Below, in pieces: positions 22,735-34,698 of a stretch of DNA of 64,000 nucleotides. Made by a program: the position numbers and the translations under genes. The notes under the pieces were generated by a model. The model searched no databases, had not been told where the DNA came from, and saw nothing but the letters and a program-made list of their open reading frames with translations. The DNA comes from Hygrophila difformis. Lineage: Eukaryota; Streptophyta; Magnoliopsida; Lamiales; Acanthaceae. The stretch lies in the NCBI GenBank assembly GCA_030278955.1, contig JAOANR010000014.1, positions 1,555,920 through 1,619,919 of the forward strand. Direction: 5' to 3'. Position 1 is the first letter of the stretch, and each line of letters opens with the position of its first letter.

Positions 22735-23239
22735 ATGGTGTTTATCAGGGATGACAATTGGGATCCGGACAACCCGACAACCGACCCGACCCGATTTAAA
22801 TAAGCAGAAACCCTATATTACATTCAGTTTTATCACAATTTACAACACTCAGCGCAGCGCCGCAGCCTCAAGGTCAAGCCTGGCAACCTCATCGAAGTCT
22901 CGCCCTTCACAGTTCACACTGCCACTACCTCCGACGTTACCACTCCGACCGTCCGGCACCGGCTCACCGTCCCGCGTGTATCTGCTGGCCGCTGGCGTCG
23001 CCTTTCCCCTCCATCTCGCCGGTCCAGGTCTGTCTGCTGATGCGCGTCGCCTTTACTCTCTGCTCCTCGTTCTTCGTTCGTCTTCCCGTCGCCGTCCCTC
23101 TGCTTAGTGCTGCCTCCTCGTCCTTGCCTGACCCCGCGTTCTTCTTCGTTCGCGCGTCTTCCCGTCATTTTCAGTGCTCGGTGCTTGCCTGACCGCCATT
23201 CCTGTGCTCGGTGCTCCCACCAAAAAAAGGTAAACGTTA

Positions 23240-23370
23240 CAATTATAATGTTAGATCAATGTTGTATTTTGGTTACAATTATAGATCAGTGTTGTATTTT
23301 GGTTATAATGTTAGATTCGTGTATGGTTAATGGTTATAGATCAGTAACTCAGTGTTGTATTTTGGTTATA
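23240..23370 (+). repeat. Imperfect repeats of a GTTGTATTTTGGTTA phrase
   Basis: GTTGTATTTTGGTTA occurs three times (about 23261, 23291, 23353), interleaved with TTAGATC/TATAGATCAGT phrases. Spacing is irregular (about 30 and 60 bases). It lies inside the hAT-like element. Confidence 0.6.
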
Positions 23371-23422
23371 GTATGATTTTAGTTTGATTTGTGTTTGAGT
23401 TTTTATTAGTACTATTAGTTTA

Positions 23423-23830
23423 GGGGTGTATTCAATTCAGATTTATATGGATTTTATAAAGTTGGTGGATTTAGAAAGTCTATAGACTCCACGTAGAATT
23501 TTCAGAGTCGATTGATTTTGTATAGACTCCATGTAGAGATTGGCTGACTTTTAGAAATCCATGGATTTATAGAGAGATTTTGTTTAGTTATATTTTTTTA
23601 AGAGAATCCATTAAAATCTATAAAGATTTAAAATCCATGGAATGTTGAATACACCTAGATTTTTAAAGACTTTTTAAAATCTGTATTGAATACACCTAGA
23701 TTTTTAAAGACTTTTAAAAATCTGTATTGAATACACCTAGATTTTTAAAGACTTTTTAAAATCTAAATTGAATACACCCCAATTTTAAAAGTCCAAAAAA
23801 ATCCTACAGACTCTACATTGAATACACCCC
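23423..23830 (+). mobile_element. PIF/Harbinger-type MITE, TSD TTA
   Basis: It begins GGGGTGTATTCAATTCAG and ends TTGAATACACCCC. TTA lies on each side (23420-23422, 23831-23833), the classic PIF/Harbinger duplication. The interior repeats GAATACACCTAGATTTTTAA about three times (23650-23750), reading as tandem copies of a terminal-like sequence. It is nested in the hAT-like element. Confidence 0.75.
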
Positions 23831-24101
23831 TTAGATTAGATGATTCAAAGTTTGCTGAATTGTTGTTCATTCTTTCGGGTGATGCGTCCACGTGTCTGAG
23901 TCCGGGTTCTATAGGTTCGGTTCTGGGTTCGTTCTTGGGTCCTGAATGAGTCCGGCTTGACCCGACGCAGCTCATTGCCATTCCTAGTTTATCGGTTGTT
24001 TAATGTAGAGACATGATCGTTTAATATTTTCGTGTGAATGTTTGCTTCGAAAGTGCATCACTTTTGAACGATACAGTACCTAATTCTGTTCTGTTGTTTA
24101 A

Positions 24102-24385
24102 TAGCAGCCCCTGCGTTTCACCGCCGCCCCTTTGCCTTGCCGCGCCTGCACTCCCCTCTGCCCGGCACCGCTGGCCGCTGGTAAGTGGTAATTGGTATGG
24201 ATGTTTTTCCTCTTTTTGGTTTTACATTTTTTTTGGGTAGGATATTGTGCGGCTGGTGATTAGGGTTTAAAATTTGAACAATGTATTGTGTTTTTTAAAC
24301 ACTGGCTGGAACAGCACGCTAACCGAACTGCCCTCTTCTTCCGACTCGAATCGTTCCGCAGCTGTTCATATTTTCGACTTGGGAA
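24102..24385 (+). promoter_or_regulatory. Probable 5' leader of the bS18 gene with a leader intron
   Basis: A GC-rich stretch (about 24102-24180) ends in a strong donor, CTG followed by GTAAGTGG at 24181. A possible acceptor, TTCCGCAG, ends at 24361, and the coding ATG is at 24386. This would give a 181-bp intron in the 5' untranslated region. No TATA box is evident. The transcription start is not visible and this is inferred from splice consensus only. Confidence 0.4.
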
Positions 24386-26532
24386 ATGAATATCGTTCCT
24401 ACTGTATTTCGTTCTGCTAATGCCGCCCAATCTCGTCGCTTTCCAACGTTTCATATAATTAGGGGTTTTTCTGCAAGCCCATTTCCAGGTTATTGTTTTC
24501 CCAATAATTAAGGTTTTTCAGCTTAATTAATTTGGCGTTTTTGCTTTATGATTGATATGCTAACAACTGTTGAAGGTTGATGGATATATAATTGCGATAC
24601 TGTTACTCTGGAAAAAAAAAAGTAGCACAGACAATACGAGAATTTCTGGAAATCTTGTGACATTCTGAATGCTACATTTTACAGGCAACAATGAAAGGGG
24701 GAATTCTAACCCTTCAGAATCTGTTGATGATTTTGAGCAACGGATCTTTAGTGGTGTGAATGAACCTGGTCTCAATTCATTTTCATTTTACCAAAAGCTT
24801 GACAGGGCTGAGAAGGCACATGATAGATCTGGAGCAGGATTCTCAAATAATGATTTTGGAAACAAATCTCGTCTCTTGGATGGTCTGGATGAGGGTTACA
24901 GTTCATTAACTGATGGGATGGAAAATAAATTAAAGAAAGCAGCCACCTATTTTGAGTTTGATCCCGATGAAGTCTCCAGAGAGGATTATACTTTCAGACC
25001 AGATGTTAATTTCATGGGTGGGATGACCTATGAGACTAAGGTATATATACTTGCAGGAAATTTGCATGATATATGTGCAGTGCATGATATTTCCCTATTA
25101 TTTGTTTTGGTGTTGATCTTTTAATTCGATGATTAATGGTTATAAGCATAGTGTTTTTGTTATGGTGATTGCCATAGAATCCTTCCAGAGGTTTTTGTTT
25201 TGGTAATGGCCCTAGATTTCAAGTATTCTATTATCATCATCTTTGCTGTCTATTTTCAAGTTTCTCTGATTTTTTTTTTTGACTAGGTATACAACTATAC
25301 ATGTAAGGTTAAAATATCATCAAACCCCCATCTCTTTTGAAATTCATCACCATGAAATTCCCCTATCTTAATTTTTTCAGTAAAATTCTTATATATTTTA
25401 ATAAACTAGTCGGTAAACCTCTGCTTATCACCGGCAGTGTTACACTATTTTGAGGCAAAATATTGCCAAACCTCTGCTTGTCTTCAAATTCATTGCAAAA
25501 CTCCCCCGTGTTCCAAAATTCTTCATGAAAAGACCCTTGTGTTTATAAAAAACATGTGTGGAGGAGTTTATGTAAAAAAGTGATAATTTTGAAAATGTCG
25601 CCGGGGGTGGGGTGGGGGGTGTTGCTTATGAATCTATAAACACATTTAGGTATTCTACATCAAAGCAAAACAAGGAGGGGGCTTGTTTCGTCATGAATAT
25701 AGGAAACACTGGGTTTTTGATGAGGGGAGTAATCCCAAGAAAGGGACAAAAGCCGGCATGGTTTTTATCTATATGTGTGGGACGTTGGTTTTCTGTTTGA
25801 GCTTTGTTTTAACTGAGATGTTTGGGATGGCCCTGTTAGGATAATACCGATACTGTGGTAAAATGATTTCGGTTTTCTTGTTTTCATTCTTTTTGAACTC
25901 AGTTACTACATTCTCTGATGTATGTGTGTGTTTGCCAATACAGGATCTTGACCTGAGAAAACCTGGAGTACGTAAGCCTGTTAGGAGGCTTGAGTTTGAA
26001 ACCACAACTCATGAAGTACTAAACAAAGCTGATTTCAGGGTGTGGACTGTGGATTTTTTTGGAAATTTTTATTTATACATGTTAGAATTTAAATTAGGTG
26101 CTAATTGTCCCAGCTGTATTACTGATGACAAATGTTCTCGTGGACTTACTGTGCTATAATTATGGGCAGAATGTGAAATTTCTTGCAAACTTCCTCACTG
26201 AAGCAGGTATCATTATCAAGAGGAGCAAGGTATGCGCGGTTACTTTCTGACACTTTAATGACGCCTCTGCTAATGTTGTATGCTAGTGAGCCAATGGGTA
26301 CAAACACTTTTATAACTATGTTTTGCACATTGGACAGACTGGAATCAGTGCCAAGGCCCAGAGAAAGGTTGCTCGTGAGATCAAGACAGCTCGGGCATTT
26401 GGTTTGATGCCTTTCACAACAATGGGAACAAAACAATTTGTGTATGGAGCAACAATGGAAGATGAGGATCGGGATTTCGAATATGAGACGAGTGAGCTTA
26501 ACTTTGTGAATGATGGTGGAGATGATGCCTAA
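24386..26532 (+). CDS. Organellar (likely mitochondrial) ribosomal protein bS18, 269 aa, five exons
   Basis: Coding exons are 24386-24488, 24685-25040, 25944-26039, 26170-26229 and 26338-26532. All introns are GT-AG and the frame joins exactly. Exon 1 gives MNIVPTVFRSANAAQSRRF, an arginine/serine-rich, acid-free start typical of a mitochondrial targeting peptide. Exon 2 is an acidic plant-specific extension (ESVDDFEQRIFSG, FEFDPDEVSREDYTF). Exons 4-5 carry the conserved S18 core: VKFLANFLTEAGIIIKRSK joined to TGISAKAQRKVAREIKTARA and FGLMPFT. bS18 sits on the platform of the small ribosomal subunit next to bS6. The layout resembles Arabidopsis At1g07210. Plastid targeting cannot be excluded from sequence alone. 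Intron 2 is the longest (903 bp). Confidence 0.88.
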
Positions 26533-27640
26533 AAGAAGCTTGGCGAAAACAACCTAGGTCTTAAACTTTTGATAGAAAGAATAACATGTACTAGCCAGCA
26601 GTTAAGTGAGCTCTAGTTGAATTTTTGGTAGAAGATGACTGTACTAATCAAATATGGCGAGAAGGTTTATTGTAATATTGTTAATGGGGAAAACAGTGGA
26701 GTTTGGTAATTGCATGCCTTCACTTCTGCGCTATGTTCTCAAACCCTTGTTTGTGGAGTATTTTTCAAATATTTTTTTAACATAGGTATTTGTTTTATTT
26801 TTGTACTCTTTGATAATTCTTCCACACCATATGAATAGAGGTGATTTTACTCATTAGCTTCACAAGCCATCAATTTAATAATATTCGTCCAATATCATAC
26901 GTGTACGGTTCTTTATTCAGAGAAGCCCAAAGTTGTGTACCTTGGACTGAAGTACAATTCCATATAGTATAAGTTTCCTCTCTAATATACCATCCTCCTC
27001 TTCCAGTCTTCATAATACATTAGTCATTTTCAGGCTGAATTAAAGTTACATCGATCTTATATACCATATTTTTCCATTAATGTACCTTGGACGGACCCAT
27101 TGACATCAAGCAAGGTTTAACTAACATTAGTGACTCCAAATCTGATAGTATTTCCATTAATGGGAGGATGAGAGATGAACTGATCATAGAACCTCACCAG
27201 CCAAGCCATCCGTCGTCATCACTCGATACTATGCAACTGTTCAAACGTCAAAGTGTACATCACAAACGACAATGTTGTTGGTGGAAGAAGAAAAAGAGAA
27301 CATTGTTTGATACATATACTACATATTGCTCAGTTTGTCGTCAATCGTCATCCCTTACTCCATTATTATTAATATGTTCTATGCGATGAAAAAGGATCCA
27401 TTGCCCGATTGGGTTTTCTCTTATATAGATGCATCATAATATTCAATTTATAAGAGCTAGCAAAATACTTATGAAATACTCTATAAAATAGTAGTAGTAT
27501 AAAATTATGTTTTCTTCCTAGAAATTCTTTAATGAATTTTTATTTTCGCTTATAGTATTTGAAATTAAATGTTTATATATGCAATTAAATGTTTTCTTTA
27601 ATGGGAGCTTTTAAATGTTTCAAAATTTTTCAAAACTAAA
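26533..27640. other. 3' region of bS18 gene, then gene-free interval
   Basis: The first few hundred bases after 26532 should include the 3' untranslated region; no canonical AATAAA polyadenylation signal was seen. The 100-codon frame at 27087-27389 has no domain. Nothing else is recognised. Confidence 0.35.
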
Positions 27641-27644
27641 AGCT

Positions 27645-27827
27645 TCATTTTTCAAGATTGGGGGCGACGGAGGAGCGTTTCTTCACTACATGAGTCTTTC
27701 CTCCGGACCCGTTGAAGTCCTTACTCGCGGCTGATGCCGTTGGGACGTGGTTCACGCGGGACTGATTTTTACTTTTTGTTTGTTTTTTCTGTTTTCCTTT
27801 CCTAGCCTCTCGAAGGCTTTCGCGCAA
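27645..27827 (-). other. Possible coding fragment, unassigned
   Basis: A minus-strand frame of about 60 codons without an ATG (it begins at a TTG after an A/T run) reads a lysine-rich stretch, then SRVNHVPTASAASKDFNG and KTHVVKKRSSVAPNLEK before the stop. Its G+C content is well above its neighbours and the frame looks protein-like, so it may be a leftover 3' exon or retrocopy piece. I do not recognise the family. It could also be chance. Confidence 0.2.
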
Positions 27828-27925
27828 AAAAAAAAAATTGGGTCCTTGTCTTGTCCGCCTGGGTGGTCAATTTTGAGATCAAAATATTTGTAATTAATTT
27901 CAAATTTTGTTTAATCTTTGAAAAT

Positions 27926-27934
27926 TATATAAAT
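27926..27934 (+). promoter_or_regulatory. Candidate TATA box of the MORN gene
   Basis: TATATAAAT lies about 255 bases upstream of the chosen ATG at 28183. Transcription would start near 27960, giving a leader of about 220 bases that contains an upstream reading frame. Confidence 0.4.
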
Positions 27935-28069
27935 ATTCCAAGCAGATGAATCCGCCCCCAATTCAGTGTCTCTGATCATTTCCTACACCACGTCGCTCAT
28001 CTCATCGCTCCCTTGGAAAACTAATAAACTGCGCCCGCCTGTCTGCTCATCTCGTCCACTCCACCGGCG

Positions 28070-28135
28070 ATGAAACCCCCGTCGGACCTCTTCTTGCAAA
28101 TATCTCGGCACTGGTACACAACTTGGGACGATTAG
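28070..28135 (+). promoter_or_regulatory. Upstream ORF in the MORN gene leader, 21 codons
   Basis: An ATG at 28070 opens a 21-residue frame (MKPPSDLFLQISRHW...) ending TAG at 28133-28135, 47 bases before the main ATG. It is out of frame with the main coding sequence. It could reduce translation of the downstream protein. Alternatively the true transcript starts later or is spliced differently. Confidence 0.35.
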
Positions 28136-28182
28136 CACAAGGAGAGGAGATTCAGAGATTCAACCGGTGGCTTAAAGTAAGA

Positions 28183-29769
28183 ATGGATGCTCAAATAGGC
28201 CAGGCGAGGCTTGCCAGAACCAACTCTACACACATCCGATCGTCCCCCACCGCCAGGGCATCCGTCCACGGCGTGTTTTCTGTGAGCGAGATCGAACCTG
28301 ATGCAGAAGCAGAGGATCTGGAGGAGCAGAAGCCACATAGCAAACCTTGCACGCCACCTGTTCGATCATATGCCGCCTGTTTTGCACCACTTCTCGTACT
28401 ATTCTCCCTACTCTGCGTTTATACTATGCTTGTATTCTTCAGACAGGGCGACATCTCAACCTCCGAGAATTTACTCTCGGTTTTAATAGTCGTGGCGATT
28501 CTGCTGTTTCTTGTATCCAAAAACAAGTCTTTACAAAGCAAAAGGTTCAATCTATGCAAGCAATTGTGTGCTGTCATCTGTGGGAAAAGATTAGGGCTTT
28601 CGTGTTTGCCTCACAAAAACCATTCAAAAACGGTGGAGTGGTTCATTGGGGAGCCGTCAGATTCGAACAAATTGGAAGGAAAAGGGGTGGTTAGTTTCAA
28701 AAGGTCAGTAACAGAAGGGACGGAACTGTACAGCAATGGAGATTTTTATGAGGGGGAGTTTCATGGAGGAAGGTGCAATGGCAGTGGAGTATACAATTAC
28801 ACTGCCAATGGTAGGTATGAAGGAGATTGGGTTGATGGGAAGTACGATGGTTACAGCGTCGAGAGCTGGGCAAGGGGGAGTAGGTACAGAGGGCAGTATA
28901 AACAAGGACTGAGGCATGGATATGGAGTTTATAAGTTTTATACAGGGGACGCCTACGCCGGAGAGTGGTGTAACGGGCAAAGTAATGGGATTGGAGTCCA
29001 GACCTGTGCTGATGGGAGCTGTTACATTGGCGAGTTCAAGAACGGTGTTAAACATGGCCTCGGATGTTACCACTTCAGGTGATCATTCGATGATTGTTTG
29101 ATGATTGCATTACTTTTTGTTAAATGAAATATTATAAGATCTCCCTTAAATGCCCTATTTGACTTGACAGTTATGGGATTCTGGTCTTTTTCCTGTTAAT
29201 GTCTTAATGTTTGTACTGTATTTGTGCATCCCTTTACTCATTCAATAGCTTATGCCAATGCTGAACATGAGGCGGACTGTTTTACAGGAATGGAGATAGG
29301 TATAGTGGGGAGTATTTCGGAGATAAAATCCATGGTTTTGGAGTGTATCAATTCGTGAACGGTCATTGTTACGAGGGATCATGGCACGAAGGGCGCAAGC
29401 AAGGATACGGCATGTATACTTTTCGAAATGGCAATCGCAAAAGCGGGGAATGGGATGATGGCAATCTTAGGAATCCTTTCCCCCCTTGTGCTGATTCATT
29501 AGTTCTTCAAGCAGTACAGGTAAAATTAGGATTACATTAGACTTGTGATTGGCCTATATTAATTTTATGGACAATTCTCATTATCCATATCCCATGTTTC
29601 GCAGGCAGCTAGGAAAACAGCAGAAAATGCGATTCGCCTGCCTCGGGTGGAAGAACAAGTAAACAGGGCCGTGACTTGTGCCAACAGGGCCGCCACAGCC
29701 GCGAGAGTAGCTGCTGTCAAAGCTGTCCAGAACATGATTCATGGTAACTTTCGACATACTAATGTGTAA
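28183..29769 (+). CDS. MORN-repeat membrane protein, 430 aa, three exons
   Basis: Coding exons are 28183-29078, 29288-29519 and 29605-29769; introns are GT-AG and the frame joins exactly. I chose ATG 28183 (MDAQIGQARLARTNSTHIRS) because plant relatives start with a similar short RTQSS-x-LRSSPT segment; the longer open frame upstream has no ATG. Two hydrophobic segments at about residues 64-86 and 97-112 predict a membrane hairpin. Seven MORN repeats plus a partial eighth follow, each like YEGEFHGGRCNGSGVY or YRGQYKQGLRHGYGVY; exon 1 ends inside repeat 5. The C-terminus is an alanine/arginine-rich helix (TCANRAATAARVAAVKAVQ). MORN repeats bind membranes or phospholipids and help recruit proteins. 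Arabidopsis relatives are At1g21920, At1g77660 and At4g17080, sometimes listed as SET7/9-like because of these repeats, but no SET domain exists here. Confidence 0.88.
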
Positions 29770-31519
29770 AGTTATCACATTCACTCTTGACGACTGTACA
29801 TTACGGAACAAAATGGCAGCCCGGTGAGCTAAAAATAGCTCACCGGAGGCTGAGAATATGTGAGGTCGTATGAACAAGTTGTACATATACAAATCCTTTC
29901 TCAATGTAATATTGCATACTAGAGTATTACTATTACATAGTATTCAACAAGTGTAAATACTCACATTTACTGCATTGCTGTAAAAAGAAAATTATGCTTC
30001 ATCAAGCAGCAATGAAGTAGTAGTACTAGTACATATTTTTGTCAGATTGTTTAACAGAGGAAGTATGTGGTTTGAATGGGAAAAGATATGTTTGATTCAA
30101 TAAGGGAAAATATCAGGAAACAGGATAAAAGATACCATGTCATTTGGTGAAGCAATCATACAATAATTGCACACCACGTTCCCTGCCAATGAATTTGCCC
30201 CATTTCCCTTTTTGCATTATTGTCTACAAAATGTAAACTTGAGGAAGATAGTCATTGGTTTAATTAGAAGTACGTAGAATTCCCTCCGTTTCTAAATAAT
30301 TGTAACATAAGGAAATGATACGGGATTTAATGCAAGAAACAAAAGTATTTTAGTGGAAGCTTTTAGTGGAAGTATTTATTATGAAACACCAAAAAAAAAA
30401 TGTTACACTTAAAAAGAAACAAGTAAGTATGTTAATATGTTTCTTGTGATTGAAATGTGGAAGCACATGGTGGCTGTGATGGTGGGGTTTCTTGACAAGA
30501 ATTAATGAATTATATGTACTAGTACTACTTTTGTTGCTTTGATCCGCAATCTCTGTTGTACTAATAGTATTTTTACTTGGAAAAAGGTACCAACTTTCAT
30601 CTTTTTCTTGACATTTTCAAGACTCGTATAACATACTTTTATTTTATTTTATTTTATTATTATTATTTTTTTTGACCATTTGCTATTTGTATAATTCAAC
30701 ATTGAGACCCTACTAGTCTACGGTAACAGATGAATTACAGTATTATTTACTGAAAATTGAAAGAAGAAAATTGTTCAATAGATTATTTATACTTCTATGA
30801 AACAATAAATCTACCTATCATTAGTTTCTACTCAAGTAGTGTCGTGTAGCATGTTCATTGCATTGCTTCTCGTTATACTCTTGCGATTTTAAACAATGGT
30901 TTTCCTTTTTTTTCCCAGAATTTGGTAATAGTAATTTAATTTTTTTTTTTAAATTGGAGTACATCTTTTCATGACACAAGATTTTAGTGCTTTTAAAAAT
31001 TTTAACTTTTAATATCATGCCAAAATAGGAAACAAACTTTTGATGTTTTTAGCTTTTAGAGAAAGCTTTTGATTGCTATTTAATGGAATAGTTACTAAAT
31101 TCATGATTTTTATTTAAAAAAAATTAAATCCTTTTAAGAACTTTGAGAAAAACATCAAATTATTTATAGAAAAACATCAAATCATTTAATTTTTTATAGG
31201 CAATATTTTTCGGTGGAAAGAGAGGCCGAAGTCAATTTATTCAGGGTGCCGAGCCAATTTATTCATAATGTTGTAATTGATGTACACCAAACATGTCTAT
31301 ATAGGCAATATTTATATACCAGAATATACAGCCTATTCAATCTTTTTTCCCACTGTTTGCATTTATTGATTTTCGATAGGATCAATCAAAGCCCAAATTA
31401 TCCTCTTCCTTGATAAGTCAAAAACATGGAGTAATAAATTATAGTAATAATAGCACTATTATTTTGGACGAACATGATCGATTATTCTTGTCTTGTCCAC
31501 AATTATATAAAGTACTAGT
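29770..31519. other. 3' region of MORN gene, then gene-free interval
   Basis: The first part should hold the 3' untranslated region of the MORN gene. A palindromic GGTGAGCTAAAAATAGCTCACC lies near 29822-29843. The remainder is AT-rich with no recognised gene. A short decayed MITE-like TCCCTCCGTTTCTAAATAA phrase lies near 30281-30299 without a clear partner end. Confidence 0.4.
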
Positions 31520-31692
31520 AGTACTATTTTTTTTTTAAGTAGCCATTAAAGGTTTGAAAAATGGTGGTGGGAGTCAATACTACACAATTTCAAAGGGAAT
31601 AAAAGGGAGGGATAGGGGGCGGTGGTGAATCAAACCTCCAACCTTCCGTTGGAAGTCAAGTGACTTAACCACTTGGGCTAAGTTGTTATCCC
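31520..31692 (-). mobile_element. tRNA-derived SINE, minus-strand copy
   Basis: On the minus strand it begins GATAACAACTTAGCCCAAG and continues with GTGGTTAAGTCACTTGAC, a tRNA-like head with TAGCCCAAGTGG (A box) and GGAGGTTTGATTC (B-box-like). Then come CCCTATCCCTCCC, TTGTGTAGTATTGACTCCC and an A-rich end. The order of parts matches 9843-10007 in the opposite direction. Two copies of one family are thus present. Confidence 0.6.
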
Positions 31693-33587
31693 CAATTATA
31701 TACTACTATTAGTTACTTACCTTCAATGCGTATTTAAAATTTGAAAGACAATAACATTAAGATTATTTAAATAAATCGCAGCAAACATTAATAATGCATT
31801 TGAATATTTGTTTTTTTCATAACCATTTGAATATATGGTTGATTCTTCGTTATCATTTTGGTATTTTCAGCCATCTTGCCTTATCCATGACGTGGATTTT
31901 TTATTATTATTAATTATATTCCTTATTATAATAATAATGTCTTGTCACGTTACCTCTATATCTCTACTGGGATTTCTTTCTTATTTTTAAATTACATTAA
32001 AATAGCACGTCAATTCTGACGATTTCAAAATAATTTTGATTGCCATGCTTGCGAAGACGTAATTGGGTTTTTTGTGTAATTTTTTAAATTCTTATTAATA
32101 TTCTCGGCGGGGTTTATTTGTGAAGGTCAATGGAATTTGTGGCCCCAATTTTCTTTGGCACCAAAGACAACAATATTTCGTCGTGTGATCAATCATTAAG
32201 ATAAGAAAATAGGATAACGATGTTCAACAATATAATGCTATATTATCAATTCTTACTTTTAATTTTGGAAATTAATACTATACTAGTCGATTTGATATAA
32301 AACTGGGGCCAATTTGTTAGAAATTCTTTGGGCCAATTTGTTCCAATTGGCTGAATTGGTTTACAATGCACTTTTGAGTTTTGACCGTCCAAGTAACTAC
32401 GGATTAATTCTTATCTCTATAAGCTAATAAAAAAAAATAAAAAAATTATTGTCTCTATATTTTGTTTTTATTTATTTATTTGGGGCTATTAATTTCTAAT
32501 TCCACATTAGTTAAGTATGAAAGAATAATATTGTACAAATAGTATAGTTTTTAGTTTTATAATATGTTTTTGAATCCCTCACCGGATTTGCTTTTTACCA
32601 AAAAAATTGTCAAAATTTAATTGCCGGCTGCAACTCAAATAGTACATAAATACATAAATTTGTGAAGGGAAATTTAATTCTTTTGAATGGGCTGAAAGTG
32701 TGGCCCAGTTATAGTATTTGAGCCCATCATAATAAAATCCCAAATCAACCCATCTGATAAGGTGTGGCCCAAAATGAATTAAACAAATGTGGCCCGATTA
32801 CAATTACATTCCGCCGTTCCTGTCTTCCTCATTGAATGTGGTCACCCTCTCACCAAACTTGATTACAGAGGACTAGATTAGCGTTTAGTACGAGCATAAC
32901 TATAAATATATAGAGGTATATTTAGAAAAGTATCACATTTAAAAAAAAAAAAAATATTGAAATCATAAATTTATAATAGAATAATAAATTTATTTTACCA
33001 ATTATTGGTTGGAGGGAAATAGAACCATTTTGATCTCAAAACCCAATTTGGCTGGACACTTATGGTTGATTATCGATTGCAATAAAAAAAAAAAAGAGTT
33101 TAAAAAAAATAAAAAGAAGAATAAATTAAGCTAGTTATGTGTATTTGAAAGTAATGTATGCATTGGCAATATAATGACGATGAAAATGTAAACATAGGAT
33201 TCCAAAAGAAGATAAATTTCCACGTGACATCCACGAGAGTTGTTTTTTTCATAAGTAGCTAAGTGTAAGTAAAGTGGGTTGTATTGTATGTTAGCAAAGT
33301 GGAATTATTTGGATTGACTTGATTTGGTCCTTTTTGGACGACACACACATGATGTTTCAATGCCACACATGACATGCTGCTGCTTAATTTATTCACTACT
33401 GAAGTATTAGACTTATGTATCCAGACTCCAATTAAGTCATAATAATCTAACTAAATTCAAAACCTGTGGTTACGTTATACAGTATATGCTAGCTGGAGCC
33501 TGGAGACGCAGGAAAAAAAAAATATTGGAAGGATACATACATAATAAAGATTATTACTATTAGTGTAGCTAGATTTTATAAGTTATA
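31693..33587. other. Gene-free AT-rich interval
   Basis: No gene or structured RNA recognised. The region 32660-32880 repeats plant-typical TGGCCCA and GGCCCA motifs (for example near 32702, 32764, 32791), but no gene follows within reach to give them meaning as promoter elements. Confidence 0.35.
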
Positions 33588-33846
33588 CTCCCTCCGTCCC
33601 ACAATAATGTTTTCATTTGACTTTTTGACACTGTTCATTGTTCAACTTTGACTCGATATTATTGTAATTATATATTTGAAAAAAATAGTCGAGTTCGGTC
33701 TTGTTAAATTCGTCTAATCGTATAGTTTTAAAATATATATTTTACATAATTTCTACTTGTATATATTTTGAGATATTAACAATTTAAAAAGTGCATTGGA
33801 TTGTGTGCAGAAATGAAATGAGAACTTTATTGTGGGACGGAGGGAG
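33588..33846 (+). mobile_element. Stowaway-type MITE, complete
   Basis: Ends CTCCCTCCGTCCCACAATAA and TTATTGTGGGACGGAGGGAG are a perfect 20-bp inverted repeat, flanked by TA on both sides. Length is 259 bp. The interior shares the family block AATTCGTCTAATCGTATAG and GTGCATTGGATTGTGTG. Near-identical ends suggest relatively recent activity compared with the other copies. Confidence 0.85.
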
Positions 33847-34052
33847 TATGTTGCAACAAATTATCAATTGGTGTCTCGACATCAGTAAAAACCATCAATT
33901 AACTAGTAGTAATGTAGTATCTATCTCCTATCATATACTATCAGATATGCTAGTAATTTCTAGATGAATAATGCATATATATCTACTAAAATAAGCAGTC
34001 ATACGTCGTCACTATTGAAGGCGAAGGTGGGCAACATAATCGATGTACTAAA

Positions 34053-34054
34053 GA

Positions 34055-34089
<35 letters not shown>

Positions 34090-34090
34090 A
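34053..34090 (+). repeat. (TG)n(TA)n microsatellite
   Basis: A run of about ten GT units passes directly into about nine AT units. It lies in the intergenic sequence downstream of the ERF gene. No function is implied. Confidence 0.9.
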
Positions 34091-34698
34091 TTAATTTTTC
34101 AACATAAAATCAACTAAAATGGCCGGAGGGAAGCTCACCAATTTATGATGTGGGACGTTGCTTTTTCTTCTTTATTTCTAAGAAAATAAAAGGGAGGGAA
34201 TTAAATTGCCATGAAACCCTTTTTTTCCTTTCGATTTTAGAACTTTGAGGCGAGATTCAAGAATATTTGTTGGTTTCTTTCCTGTTTTTTCCATTGAAAA
34301 AAAAGGTATAGAAAGAATGAATTCAAGGACAACCCGTCGAAATTGAATTCCTGTCTCAATCCAGTAATCAATTCTGTATTGAGAAAATTTCCCCAACAGT
34401 TTTATTTTCAGAGAAAATACACAAATATTCTACACCACAAGTAAATACTACTACTATACATAATGAAAGCATATTTTTCTGTGGAGCCAAGAAAATATGC
34501 TTCACGGTACAACACACTACATACATACTAGAAGTACTATGTAATAGAAGAATAAACCAAATTCATTTTTCCTGTCATTGTCAGCAATGTCTTCAAGAAA
34601 AATAAAGTGATGAAGATCATCCAACGAATAAACAAATCTCGACCCAAAACTAAAAGGGTTTTAATTTAACCAATTAATTAATTAATTAATTGATTGAT

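Larger units (their letters stand above)
22747..23986 (+). mobile_element. hAT-like element with nested Harbinger MITE
   Basis: The left end AGGGATGACAATTGGGATCC and right end TTGCCATTCCTA resemble the hAT MITE ends at 1667-2260. GTTTATC occurs directly before and after (22740-22746, 23987-23993), a 7-bp match consistent with an 8-bp hAT target duplication ending in a substitution. Subterminal CCCGACCCGA and TGACCCGACGC motifs are present. The interior holds a GC-rich transcript-like segment (22841-23230) and the nested MITE at 23423-23830. No transposase is visible. Confidence 0.6.

Noticed and set aside
28705..29073. 122-codon minus frame
   Set aside because: Antisense shadow of the MORN repeats.
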